DNA of 64,000 nt from Trebonia sp963811335 (GTDB lineage Bacteria; Actinomycetota; Actinomycetes; Streptosporangiales; Streptosporangiaceae), in contig CAWERB010000026.1 of assembly GCA_963811335.1 (NCBI GenBank), forward strand, positions 124,001 through 188,000. Reading direction: 5' to 3'. The position numbers and the translations under genes were made by a program. Below the pieces are notes generated by a model, which did no database searches, was not told the DNA's origin, and saw only the letters and a program-made list of their open reading frames with translations. This document shows, piece after piece, positions 1 to 7,378 of this stretch (positions are counted from its first letter, which is position 1; every line of letters begins with the position of its first letter).

Positions 1-18
1 CCCAGTGGGCGCGCCCGC

Positions 19-331
19 TCAGCCCGCGGACGTGACCCGGACGTAGTAGCCGTCGGGATCGATCAGCCGGAAGTCGTTGGGCTGCGCGCGGCCCATGGCC
101 CGGGCTAGCCAAGTACCTGGCTAGCCCGGGCCTGCTCGTTGCGTACCCACTCGGGGTCGGGCGTGATGCTCTGCAAGATGCCGCCCCGGGGTAGGCGGCG
201 AACGGCAGCCGGCCGCCGAACACCGGGCGCTCGCGGTACTGCTCGTAGGACAGCGGCACCTGGAGGCTCATCTCGCCGCCCTGGACGACGGCACCCTCTT
301 CCCCTCGCCAGACACACTGTTCCGAACAGCT
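19..331 (-). pseudogene. Broken glyoxalase/VOC-family remnant
   Basis: The C-terminal stretch NDFRLIDPDGYYVRVTS, just before the stop at 19-21, is typical of the last strand of glyoxalase/bleomycin-resistance (VOC) proteins. Upstream the frame changes. MSLQVPLSYEQYRERPVF reads in one frame from 271, while GGILQSITPDPEWVRNEQARA continues in another, joined at a C-run near 196. A second break coincides with the 13-bp inverted repeat at 99-130, which puts a stop into the reading. At least two lesions separate recognisable pieces, so no intact product is expected. The N-terminus is not identifiable and the 331 boundary is approximate. Confidence 0.45.
99..130. repeat. Perfect 13-bp inverted repeat (hairpin)
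   Basis: CCCGGGCTAGCCA at 99-111 and TGGCTAGCCCGGG at 118-130 are exact reverse complements around a 6-nt loop AGTACC. It lies inside the broken VOC gene and interrupts its C-terminus, which suggests a templated duplication/inversion rather than a terminator. No T-run follows on either strand. Confidence 0.8.
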
Positions 332-371
332 TCCGCAGTCAGTCCTGCGGCGGGAAGCGGCAGGCAGCCAG

Positions 372-584
372 TTAGCGGATCGTGCCCAGGAACCGCTGCC
401 ACGCGGCGGCGCTGAACGCCAGCGTCCCGCCGTCGCGGTCGGCCGTGTCGCGGATCATGACCATGCCGTCGCTGGCTACTTCGACGCACTGCCCGCCGTT
501 ACCTGTCGAGTAGGTTGATTTCCGCCAGTCCACTGCTCCGCCAGCCTTCCTATCAGTGCCAGTGACTCCGACACCTTCAAGCAC
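372..584 (-). CDS. DUF397 domain protein
   Basis: This small acidic protein of about 70 residues has the DUF397 signature: VDWRKSTYSTGNGGQCVEVA, then MIRDT and a C-terminal FSAAAWQRFLGTIR. DUF397 genes in Actinomycetes almost always follow an XRE/DUF5753 regulator, as here, and the small protein is thought to act as its partner or antagonist. The GTG at 584 would overlap the upstream gene by 109 bp. An internal GTG at 536, directly before DWRKSTYS, gives a more usual arrangement, so the start is uncertain. The family and pairing are secure; the cellular role is inference. Confidence 0.8.
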   Translation of the reverse strand: MLEGVGVTGTDRKAGGAVDWRKSTYSTGNGGQCVEVASDGMVMIRDTADRDGGTLAFSAAAWQRFLGTIR

Positions 585-1318
585 TCGCCTCTGAGGTTAT
601 CGTGGCAGGCGGCCACCGACGAAACGATTACCGGGTCGGTGTACACCCCTCCGGACACCATGTGCTCCGACCAGACGGCATCGTCAGCCAGGACGTAGCT
701 GGCCGCTAGCGCGTCATGGGCCACCTCCGGCATCACCTGGAGCACCACGTTGGGCATCGCGGCGACATCGAGCAGGTGCCGTAGCTGCGCTGCCATGATC
801 TCCGGCGATCCCACCAGCCGGTAGAGCGCGGACTGGTCGAGCACGTAGGACAGGCGGCAGCGGCCAAGCACGCGCTGCTGACGTTCCATGCGTGCTCCCA
901 GCCGGGCGGTGGCTACCTCGCCGGGCACCCCGGTGAGCGCTATCAGCGCATGCGCGTAGTCCTTAGTCTGGAACAGCCCGTCAACGATCAGCGGTGTCCA
1001 CAGCCGCAAGGTCGCCGACTGGTCCTCGTAGTCGCTCCACGACCGGAACGTCGCCGGGACCTCGGGCGCGCTGCGGATGTCATCGAGCCACTGCAGGTAC
1101 CAGCCGCGCCGCTCGGGCAGCACCTTGTCGAGCGCGTCGGCCACCCGCACGCTCGGCGGCCGCAATCCGCTCTCGATCCGTCCCAAGTGAGCCGCGTTGA
1201 GTCCGGCTCGTTTAGCCAATTCCGCTATAGACCACCCGTGAGCCAGCCTGTCCCGCCGCATCTGCCGCCCGAAGTGCCCGGCGACACCCTTGCCATTACT
1301 GCCGGAGATGCCTGTCAT
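476..1318 (-). CDS. XRE-family regulator with DUF5753
   Basis: Helix-turn-helix DNA-binding protein of 280 residues. Residues about 10-65 form the XRE domain (GRQMRRDRLAHGWSIAELAK, then AHLGRIESGLRPPS). The rest is DUF5753, seen in the WSDYEDQSATLRLW and LFQTKDYAHALI segments and in VVLQVMPEVAHDALAAS. The ATG at 1318 is preferred over the upstream 1375 start because GGTGG lies just before it and the protein then begins shortly before the HTH. With the DUF397 gene it forms the two-gene unit common in Streptomyces relatives, where such pairs influence development or antibiotic production. It is divergent from the two small genes at 1460-1827. Confidence 0.85.
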   Translation of the reverse strand: MTGISGSNGKGVAGHFGRQMRRDRLAHGWSIAELAKRAGLNAAHLGRIESGLRPPSVRVADALDKVLPERRGWYLQWLDDIRSAPEVPATFRSWSDYEDQSATLRLWTPLIVDGLFQTKDYAHALIALTGVPGEVATARLGARMERQQRVLGRCRLSYVLDQSALYRLVGSPEIMAAQLRHLLDVAAMPNVVLQVMPEVAHDALAASYVLADDAVWSEHMVSGGVYTDPVIVSSVAACHDNLRGECLKVSESLALIGRLAEQWTGGNQPTRQVTAGSASK

Positions 1319-1459
1319 ATCCACCAGACTGCCGCAATACTTCGCGGATGTCACGCACTGTACCAAGATGTTCACGCGTCCCGCCGCCGTCGCGGTGCGC
1401 TAACCGTCCGGGACCGGACGGCGGCGGGACGCTCCATCTCCGAGCGAAGGGAAAGGGCG

Positions 1460-1621
1460 ATGAATGACAGTGACGACATCCGCCAGCTGAGCGACCCGGA
1501 CTTCCTGGCCGAGCGGGCACGGGTCCGGGATGCCGTCGAGGCTCTTCAAGAGCGGCTGGCCTTCCTCGACGACGAGTTCGTCAAGCGCGCGCGTTCGGCG
1601 TGGACGGAGGCAGCGCGATGA
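1460..1621 (+). CDS. Small protein, 53 aa, unknown
   Basis: ATG at 1460 follows the purine-rich GAAGGGAAAGGG. The product is highly charged and predicted helical (LAERARVRDAVEALQERLAFLDDEFVKRARSAW), which suggests a short coiled coil. It is translationally coupled to the next gene by an ATGA overlap at 1618-1621 and is divergent from the XRE regulator, with about 140 bp between them for promoters. No family is recognised. Good coding bias, a clear ribosome site and the coupled neighbour make it a credible small gene that may belong functionally with the XRE/DUF397 pair. Confidence 0.6.
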   Translation: MNDSDDIRQLSDPDFLAERARVRDAVEALQERLAFLDDEFVKRARSAWTEAAR

Positions 1622-1827
1622 GCCGCGGTGCGATAACCCACGGCGACCTGGTGGAGGCCAGCCTCGGCAACCTCCGCGAGCACCGCGACGACGCCGCCCG
1701 GTGGCTGGCCGTCGAGGTCCTCCTGGCCGACGAAGCGGCCCTGGAAGACGACGACCTGGTGCTCCGCCTGCACACCCTCCAGGACCGGCTCGAAGCAATG
1801 ACCCGCGTGCGTTACGGCGTGGCATGA
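1618..1827 (+). CDS. Small acidic helical protein, 69 aa, unknown
   Basis: The start overlaps the stop of the preceding small gene by four bases (ATGA). The product is acidic and probably all-helical (LREHRDDAARWLAVEVLLADEAALEDDDLVLRL is its core, read in two parts). No motif or membrane segment is visible. The two small genes look like one operon transcribed away from the XRE regulator. They might be the regulatory target or a partner pair, but the sequence alone does not give a function. Confidence 0.55.
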   Translation: MSRGAITHGDLVEASLGNLREHRDDAARWLAVEVLLADEAALEDDDLVLRLHTLQDRLEAMTRVRYGVA

Positions 1828-1857
1828 CTGGCCAGCACTGCGCCGGGCCGGCGCTGG

Positions 1858-2439
1858 TCAGCTCGCCTCGGTGCCCCGCGGGCGCAGGCGCCTCGTGAGC
1901 TGGGCTGGGGTGATGGTGACCGGGAACGGGCGCTCCACGGTCAGCGACGCCGTCGTGACGGCCACGGTGCCGTAATGGCCGCCACGCAGCTCAAAGATGG
2001 TTAGCTCAGGCTGCGCCGGATTCGGATCGACAATCCGTACGAAGGGACGCCGAACCGTCATAAGCGGCTTCCGGTTCAGGTCGATGATCGCCGTGCTGGG
2101 TGACCTGACTCCGCTACCAGCAGCGGCGGCCTGGTGAATCGTGTCGCCGACCTCGGCGACCGGAACCACAACAAGGTCAGGGGCGAACTCGGTGGTCGTG
2201 GCGGTTAGCTGCACGGCTGGCTCGAGCATGACGCAGAGATCTTCGGGGCACGCGTCGTCAAGGATCTTCCCAAGCTGGAAGGCCGCGAACTGATGCACGG
2301 TGGTGGGTCGCGGGCTCACCACAAGCACCCCGTCAAGCAGTTCATACCGGCGGCCGTCATTCGGCAGCCGGTCCAGTTCATCCACCGTGAACGGGAGTCC
2401 GGCGCTGGCATGTGCCTCTCCGAAAGTCACAGCACTCAT
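1858..2439 (-). CDS. Uma2-family (DUF820) nuclease-like protein, probably inactive
   Basis: The 193-residue protein matches the Uma2/DUF820 family, a PD-(D/E)XK restriction-like fold common in multicopy in Actinomycetes. Visible landmarks are YELLDGVLVVSPRP near residue 33, PDLVVVP near 93, SPST near 117 and RIVDPNPAQPELTIFELRGG in the C-terminal half. In active-looking members the SPST loop follows a VEV strand carrying the catalytic Glu. Here the segment reads AAGSGVRSPST, so that Glu appears to be missing, and the downstream Lys-rich helix is also atypical (DLNRKPLMTVRRP). ATG at 2439 has an AGGGGGG ribosome site. No operon partner is seen. Confidence 0.75.
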   Translation of the reverse strand: MSAVTFGEAHASAGLPFTVDELDRLPNDGRRYELLDGVLVVSPRPTTVHQFAAFQLGKILDDACPEDLCVMLEPAVQLTATTTEFAPDLVVVPVAEVGDTIHQAAAAGSGVRSPSTAIIDLNRKPLMTVRRPFVRIVDPNPAQPELTIFELRGGHYGTVAVTTASLTVERPFPVTITPAQLTRRLRPRGTEAS

Positions 2440-2750
2440 GGTGCCCCCCTTCTGCTGATGGCGTCCACTCTGCCAGCGCCGTCTGACATTTCCGGAGCCC
2501 TAGAACCTGAAGCCGCCCGCGCAGAGCCAGTCACTGGCCGCCGACGCCCCGTAGCAGGCGGCCTGCCAGCCGTTCACCCCGGCCTGCCGCCAGCGACTCC
2601 TCGTTTGCACGAGGTGGTCGATGCGATCCGGCTCGCCCGGCTTGGCTACCAGGTCGATGTGGTTGACGCCAGCGCGGTAGCCTGCGAGAAGGCCGTCCAC
2701 AGCTACATCAAGCTCGTCACCACACGGCAGACCGAGAGGACCGGGACCAG
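2440..2750. other. 310-bp stretch without a supported gene
   Basis: Open frames exist on both strands (for example a minus-strand frame containing HIDLVAKPGEPDRIDHLVQTR), but none has a ribosome site, recognisable domain or convincing start. Given the frameshifted YdcF gene next door, this may be further decayed sequence. Confidence 0.4.
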
Positions 2751-3411
2751 GTGACACCAGCCGCCAGCGACCTACGCCGTGGCCGCCTCTATGGGATTAC
2801 CTTCGCCTGGGCATCCCGGTCCGGCCGACCGAGTGCCTGCTGGTTCTCGGCGGCCATAACATCGGCGTCGCCAGCCGTGCAGCGAAACTCTACGCACAGG
2901 GAACAGCGACGCTCATCCTGGTCTCCGGCGGGTCCCGTGCCGTCCCGACGGAGCGACTTCCCGACCGAGGCCGACGCCATCGCCCGCGTCCTGCTCGCCC
3001 ATGGCGTCCCCAAGGAAGCCATCGCCCTGGAGCGCCTCGCCGCCAACAGCAGCGAGAACTTCTGGCTCGCTGCGGACTCCTGCGCGACCTGGGCCTCGAC
3101 CCCGCCACTTCCTCGCCGTTACCAAGCCCTACGCCGCGCGCCGCACCATCGCCACCGCCCGCCGCCGCTGGCCCCGGAAGACCGTAGCGGTCACTTCCCA
3201 GCAGGTCACCTTCGACCAGTACCTGGCCGGAGACATTCCCGCCGGCCGCGTCCTGTCTCACCTGGCAGGCGAGGCACTGCGCCTGGAGGCCTACGCCGCC
3301 ACCGGACTCATCGACCCCGGCGACCCCGTCCCAGGCAGCATCCTCCGCGCTGCCCGCGACCTGCAAGCAGCAGGCTTCAACACCCGCGCGATCGGCAACA
3401 CCGCCGGGTAA
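2751..3411 (+). pseudogene. YdcF/DUF218-family protein, broken by frameshifts
   Basis: Three pieces in different frames reconstruct one DUF218/YdcF protein. They are LWDYLRLGIPVRPTECLLVL with GGHNIGVASRAAKLYAQG (about 2786-2945), EADAIARVLLAHGVPKEAI with ANSSENFWLAAD (about 2960-3085), and HFLAVTKPYAARRTIATARR through the C-terminus ending AAGFNTRAIG (about 3100-3411). The family fold binds nucleotides or acts in envelope metabolism. The GGH, SGG and ENF blocks typical of it are visible. GTG at 2751 (VTPAASDLRR) is the likely original start, which adds one more shift near 2782. At least three indels are needed, so the gene is nonfunctional as written. Confidence 0.75.
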
Positions 3412-3469
3412 CGGCGGGGACGGTCACCGGCCAGCAGGCGCTCCCGCCGCCGCCAGACAGCTGGACCAG

Positions 3470-3798
3470 CTAGGCGACGCGCTGCCAGGAGTCGCCGAAG
3501 TCGGCGATTACCTTTAGCTCCCCGCCGAGAGCGCGGACGTCGTCGGCGAGGGTGGCGAGCTCTGCCACGGAGTCCGACTCTCGATCGCCGAGACCCGCTG
3601 CTGCGTTACACCCATTGCCTCGGCGACCTCGGCCTGAGTCAGGCCGGCCTTCTGCGCATGTCGGTCAGAAACTCGGCGGCGATCTGTAGCTTGCGCCGCT
3701 GAACGTGCCTCCTCCACGGCCGGGCGGTCGTCGGGGTGGACGAACTCGTCGATGAACTCCTCACGGGTGTAGCTGTAGAACTGGGGTTGCTCGCTCAT
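3470..3798 (-). pseudogene. XRE-type antitoxin (HigA-like), frameshifted
   Basis: ATG at 3798 overlaps the toxin stop (ATGA) and has a GGAGGG site. MSEQPQFYSYTREEFIDEFV begins normally, and the HTH KAGLTQAEVAEAMGVTQQRV is readable. Between them RKLQIAAEFLTDMRR lies in another frame (about 3650-3690). After AIESR the native tail DSVAELATLADDVRALGGEL, ending GDSWQRVA at 3470-3472, again lies in a different frame (shift near 3577). As written the product ends with a foreign tail at 3514. Roughly three indels are needed to restore it. An antitoxin lost beside an intact-looking toxin is either a sequence error or implies the toxin is silent. Confidence 0.7.
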
Positions 3799-4154
3799 CG
3801 CAGTCCCTCCAGGTACGCCTTGTACGCTGCTTCTGCCGCCGGGATGGCCTCGGCGTACCATTCCTTCCACCGGCCAGACTTGTCGCCGGCGACGAGCAGC
3901 ACCGCGTTCCGTACCGGGTCGAAGATGAACAAGATGCGCACCTCGCTATTGCCGCTGGAGCCAGGTCGAAGTTCTTTCAGGTTATGCAAGTCGGACCCGG
4001 CGATCCGATCCACTAGGGGCCGTCCGAGGGCTGGTCCGTCATCGAGCAGGTGGTCGATCGCCTCGGCCACGAGCCGCCGGGTGACGGGGTCGCCGGAGCG
4101 GAGCGCGTGCAGCCAGTCCCGAACCTGTCTTGTTATTACGAGCCTGTGCGCCAC
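3795..4154 (-). CDS. RelE/HigB-type toxin (phage Gp49-like)
   Basis: The 119-residue basic protein has the order of a Gp49/HigB RNase toxin: RQVRDWLHALRSGDP near the N-terminus, a central ELRPGSSGNSEVRILFIFDP strand pair, then VLLVAGDKSGRWKEWYAEAI. Relatives cleave mRNA at the ribosome. GTG at 4154 is preferred because GGGAGG sits five bases upstream. It precedes its XRE antitoxin with a 4-bp overlap, which is the toxin-first order typical of higBA. The palindrome at 4180-4195, just upstream, is a good candidate for autoregulation. Confidence 0.75.
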   Translation of the reverse strand: MAHRLVITRQVRDWLHALRSGDPVTRRLVAEAIDHLLDDGPALGRPLVDRIAGSDLHNLKELRPGSSGNSEVRILFIFDPVRNAVLLVAGDKSGRWKEWYAEAIPAAEAAYKAYLEGLR

Positions 4155-4179
4155 GGGAACCTCCCGGCAGTATGAGAAT

Positions 4180-4195
4180 ACAACAGTATTGTTGT
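4180..4195. promoter_or_regulatory. Palindromic operator upstream of the toxin-antitoxin pair
   Basis: ACAACAGTATTGTTGT is a palindrome with 6-bp arms and a GTAT centre. It lies about 26 bp upstream of the GTG start and overlaps a possible minus-strand -10 element (TATTCT). HigA-type antitoxins repress their operon by binding such sites; that this one is used is inference. Confidence 0.45.
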
Positions 4196-4217
4196 CTCGG
4201 CCAGTTCGGCCACGCAT

Positions 4218-4598
4218 CGGCCGCTAGCGCGATCGACCTCCGCAGGGGGTCCGTGCCGATGCCATGCATGGAAGGTAAGCGACGCCACCGACATTCGCGG
4301 GAGGCCGGGAATGGCATTTCCCGCATCGGAGGGCCCCGACGTGCGAGCGCGCCAAGGAGATCCTACAACGCCGCCCACGAGGCCTGGCGCGCCAACCGCC
4401 GCCTGCCGGCAGGCCATGGCCGGCCAGCGTGACCGCCTCGGCCAGATCATCGACCAGGCATTGCCCGCGGCCCGGAATATCCTTACTGGCGCTCCCGTGG
4501 GAAGATCCAGAACCGCGTGCCGTAACGGCGTGCCATGGGCAGGCCGGGCTGCCCGGACGGAACCGCGTTGTGTCGGTGACAGGTTGAGGAGGGCACGG
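4218..4598. other. 380-bp intergenic stretch, no supported gene
   Basis: Frames on the plus strand give fragments such as AHEAWRANRRLP and GQRDRLGQIIDQALPAARNI, but they lie in different frames, lack starts and match nothing I recognise. Possibly the remains of a decayed gene upstream of the amine oxidase. Confidence 0.35.
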
Positions 4599-5951
4599 AT
4601 GAGCAGCGTCGTTGTGATCGGTGCCGGGCTGGCCGGGCTGGCCGCCGCCCGGCGGCTCGTGGCGCTCGGGCACGAGGTGACCGTGGTCGAGGCCCGCGAG
4701 CGGGTTGGCGGGCGCACCGAGGGCCTGGTGCTTGACGACGGGACGCCGCTCGAACTCGGCGGCCAGTGGCTGGGCGAGGGCCATGCCCGCATGTACGAGC
4801 TGGCCGACGAGCTGGGGCTTGAGACGTTCCGCACGTGGAACGACGAGGGAATGCTGCTGCTCGACCTGCTGGGGAAGCGGTCCCTGATGAAGCCGGCCAA
4901 GGGTGCCGTGCCGCGCATCTCGCCGTTCGCGCTCGCCGACCTCGCCCAGGGGCTGCTGCGCTTCGCCAGGCTCGCCGCGCGCACCGACCTGGAGCGGCCC
5001 TGGCTCACGCAAGGCGCCGAGGCGCTCGACGGGCAGACGTGGGAGAGCTGGATCCGCCGAAACCTGCGCACCAGAGCCGGGCGCGCCTATTTCCACGTCG
5101 CCTGCGAGGCCGTATGGGCCGCCGAGCCGAGTGACATCTCGCTGCTGCACGCGCTGTTCTACGCGCACTCCAACGCCGACCTTGAGACGCTGCTCGCGGT
5201 GGACCGGGGAGCACAGCAGGACCGGATAGCCGGCGGCTCTGTGCGCGTCGCCGAGGCGATGGCCGCCGCGCTCGGCGAGCGGGTGGTCCTTGGCCGGCCC
5301 GTGCGTCAGATCAGGCAGGACGACAGCGGGGTGTACGTCATCGCCCGCGACGGCGCCGAGTTCCGTGGCGACGCCGCCATCGTGACACTGCCCCCTACGC
5401 TGGCTGGCCGGCTGGAGTACGACCCGCCGCTCCCGTCCTGGCGCGATCAGCTCACCCAGCGGATGCCGGCGGGTTCGGTCATCAAGGCGTACGCGGTCTA
5501 CCCGGAGCCGTTCTGGCGCAAGGACGGGCTCAACGGCCAGGCCGCCTCTGACACCGGGCCGGTGAAGGTGACCTTCGACAACTCACCGCCGTCCGGCACC
5601 CCAGGCGTCCTGATGGGCTTCCTTGAGGGCAAAGAGGCTCGCACCTGGGCGCGCCGGGGTGCCGCCGAGCGGCGGGAGGCCGTGATCGGCTGCTTCACCC
5701 GCTACTTCGGCCAGGCGGCGGCACACCCCGTGCAGTACGTGGAGAAAGACTGGATGGCCGAGGAATTCACCCGCGGCTGCTACGGCGCGCACTTCGCGCC
5801 GGGCGTCTGGACCTCATACGGCGAGGCTTGGCGCGCGCCCGCCGGGCGCGTCCACTGGGCCGGCGCCGAGTGCTCCCCGCAGTGGAACGGCTACATGGAA
5901 GGCGCTGTCCGCAGCGGCGAAGCCACCGCGGAGGCCGTCGCCGCGCTCTAG
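4599..5951 (+). CDS. Flavin monoamine oxidase family protein
   Basis: FAD-dependent amine oxidase of 450 residues. The N-terminal Rossmann motif VVVIGAGLAGLAAARRL (residues about 4-20) is followed by VVEARERVGGRTEG, which binds the FAD ribose and pyrophosphate, and then LELGGQWLG. Near the C-terminus, GRVHWAGAECSPQWNGYMEG is the second FAD-contact motif of the MAO/putrescine oxidase group. The enzyme would oxidise a primary or secondary amine to an aldehyde with hydrogen peroxide release; the substrate is not evident. ATG at 4599 follows GAGGAGGG. It stands alone between a damaged accessory region and regulators on the other strand. Confidence 0.85.
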   Translation: MSSVVVIGAGLAGLAAARRLVALGHEVTVVEARERVGGRTEGLVLDDGTPLELGGQWLGEGHARMYELADELGLETFRTWNDEGMLLLDLLGKRSLMKPAKGAVPRISPFALADLAQGLLRFARLAARTDLERPWLTQGAEALDGQTWESWIRRNLRTRAGRAYFHVACEAVWAAEPSDISLLHALFYAHSNADLETLLAVDRGAQQDRIAGGSVRVAEAMAAALGERVVLGRPVRQIRQDDSGVYVIARDGAEFRGDAAIVTLPPTLAGRLEYDPPLPSWRDQLTQRMPAGSVIKAYAVYPEPFWRKDGLNGQAASDTGPVKVTFDNSPPSGTPGVLMGFLEGKEARTWARRGAAERREAVIGCFTRYFGQAAAHPVQYVEKDWMAEEFTRGCYGAHFAPGVWTSYGEAWRAPAGRVHWAGAECSPQWNGYMEGAVRSGEATAEAVAAL

Positions 5952-6146
5952 TTGATGCCAGGGGCTACGAGATCCGCAGCGCAGCCGAGCAGCCGGCCGC
6001 TACAACCGGAAATTCCGGGTAGCTGAAGCATCCGAAATTCATCCTCGTGAGGGAGGAAGCGACGCACCTGAGCGCGCCAGGCGGGCTGTTCAGCTTCGCC
6101 AGGCCGATCGTGGTGGTCCACCGGGGCCGGTGACCGCACCGCGGGT

Positions 6147-6470
6147 TTACCACTCACAGTGTGCGGCCAAGCCACTGGCCTCGAAGACCCGGCGGACGAC
6201 CCGCGGGGGGCGGGCGATGACCGGCTTGACGCCAGGCGGAAGCCAGCCGTCAGTGCCGGCGATGAGCCGGGCCGACGCGCAGTCGATGAACGTCAGTCGT
6301 GCTGCGTCGAAGACCAGCCGGCGCGGCCTGGCCCGGCGGACGCGGGCCAGGCGGTCGGTGAGGAAGTCCTCGCTGGTGACGTCGAGTTCACCGCTGAGGA
6401 CCACGGTGACCGTTTCACCCGTCACGGTCACAATGAAGCCCGGCGGCTCCGCTGGCGGCTCGATATGCAC
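6147..6470 (-). CDS. STAS-domain anti-sigma-factor antagonist-like protein
   Basis: A single STAS domain of 107 residues: TVTVVLSGELDVTSEDFLTD, then RRLVFDAARLTFIDCASARL. The Asp/Ser region of SpoIIAA-type antagonists reads IDCASARL here, so the phosphorylatable Ser is at or beside the usual place. Such proteins bind anti-sigma kinases and release sigma-B-like factors. GTG at 6470 has GAGAAGG four bases upstream. It lies 150 bp downstream of the GAF-ANTAR gene on the same strand, so both may be stress-signalling parts. No kinase partner is present in the window. Confidence 0.8.
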   Translation of the reverse strand: MHIEPPAEPPGFIVTVTGETVTVVLSGELDVTSEDFLTDRLARVRRARPRRLVFDAARLTFIDCASARLIAGTDGWLPPGVKPVIARPPRVVRRVFEASGLAAHCEW

Positions 6471-6622
6471 GCGACCTTCTCGTGATGCACCCAGCCGACT
6501 GCCGCCAGGAGGCGCCTGCGGGACCTTCACGAAGGCGCGGGGGACTTGGCCGGCATTGACACGGGCCGCGTGGTTCTCGGCGGCACTGCAGTCGTTAGCG
6601 TACCGGCGACCGCCGGGCGGGA

Positions 6623-7330
6623 TCAAGGCAGCCGGACTGCCCCGTGCACGACATCGGCGCAGACGAGGGCGATCTTGCGGCGCTCGGCCCGGGCCCGGGC
6701 CCGGAGCTGGTCGTATGCCGCGCGGGCCGAGATCCCCTGCGTGCCCATCAGGATGCCCTTGGCCTGCTCGATCACCTGCCGGGAGTTCAGCGCGCCCTGC
6801 AGTTGCCCGGCGAGCTCCGACTGCTCTTCCCCCTGGATGATGCTGGCGATCAGCAAGGCGGCCAGGTCGGTGAACGCGAGCAGCGCCAGCTCGTTCGCGG
6901 GCGTCCAGGGGCGGCTGTCCTCCGACAGGACCGCGACGACGCCGACCGCCTCCTGGTTGTAGGGCAGCGGGCTGGCCAGGACGGCCCTGACCCCGCGGTT
7001 GACGGCAGCCTCGTTGAACAACGGCCACCGGTGATCGTGCTCCAGGTCGGTCGCGCTGACCAGTTCCTTGGCATCGAACGCCTCGATGCACGGTCCCTCC
7101 TGGTGACGCACCTGCAGGTCCTCCAGGTGCGCGAACCGGTCATCGGACGCCGCCACGCTGCACAGGTGCCCTTCGGCGTTGCACAGCATCAGGCCAGCCC
7201 CGTCCACGTCGAACATCGAGTGCGTCGTCTGCACGATCTCCCGGATCGCGTCTTCCACGCTCATCTCACCGAACCGCAGCTTGCCCAGGTCGACGAGGGC
7301 ATGCCTGACATCTTCCAGGGAAATCTCCAT
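6623..7330 (-). CDS. GAF and ANTAR domain antitermination regulator
   Basis: A GAF sensor domain (residues about 15-165) includes MFDVDGAGLMLCNAEGHL and LPYNQEAVGVVAVLSED. It is followed by an ANTAR RNA-binding domain (about 175-230): LQGALNSRQVIEQAKGILMG then ISARAAYDQLRARAR. ANTAR proteins bind paired hairpins in nascent mRNA and prevent termination. ATG at 7330 has GGGGGGAG upstream and removes an unconserved N-terminal extension. The ligand of the GAF domain is unknown. Confidence 0.88.
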   Translation of the reverse strand: MEISLEDVRHALVDLGKLRFGEMSVEDAIREIVQTTHSMFDVDGAGLMLCNAEGHLCSVAASDDRFAHLEDLQVRHQEGPCIEAFDAKELVSATDLEHDHRWPLFNEAAVNRGVRAVLASPLPYNQEAVGVVAVLSEDSRPWTPANELALLAFTDLAALLIASIIQGEEQSELAGQLQGALNSRQVIEQAKGILMGTQGISARAAYDQLRARARAERRKIALVCADVVHGAVRLP

Positions 7331-7378
7331 CGCTCCCCCCTCGTCGCGGGACGGCCGGGCGCGACCGTCAGTCACCGC

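Noticed and set aside
950..1621. Long plus-strand frame covering the XRE gene region
   Set aside because: It is antisense to the conserved XRE/DUF5753 gene; only its last 53 codons, from the ATG at 1460, have a ribosome site and coding logic.
6046..6132. 28-codon frame ending FARPIVVVHRGR upstream of the STAS gene
   Set aside because: No ribosome site before its GTG, no recognisable family, and it may be a chance frame in GC-rich DNA.
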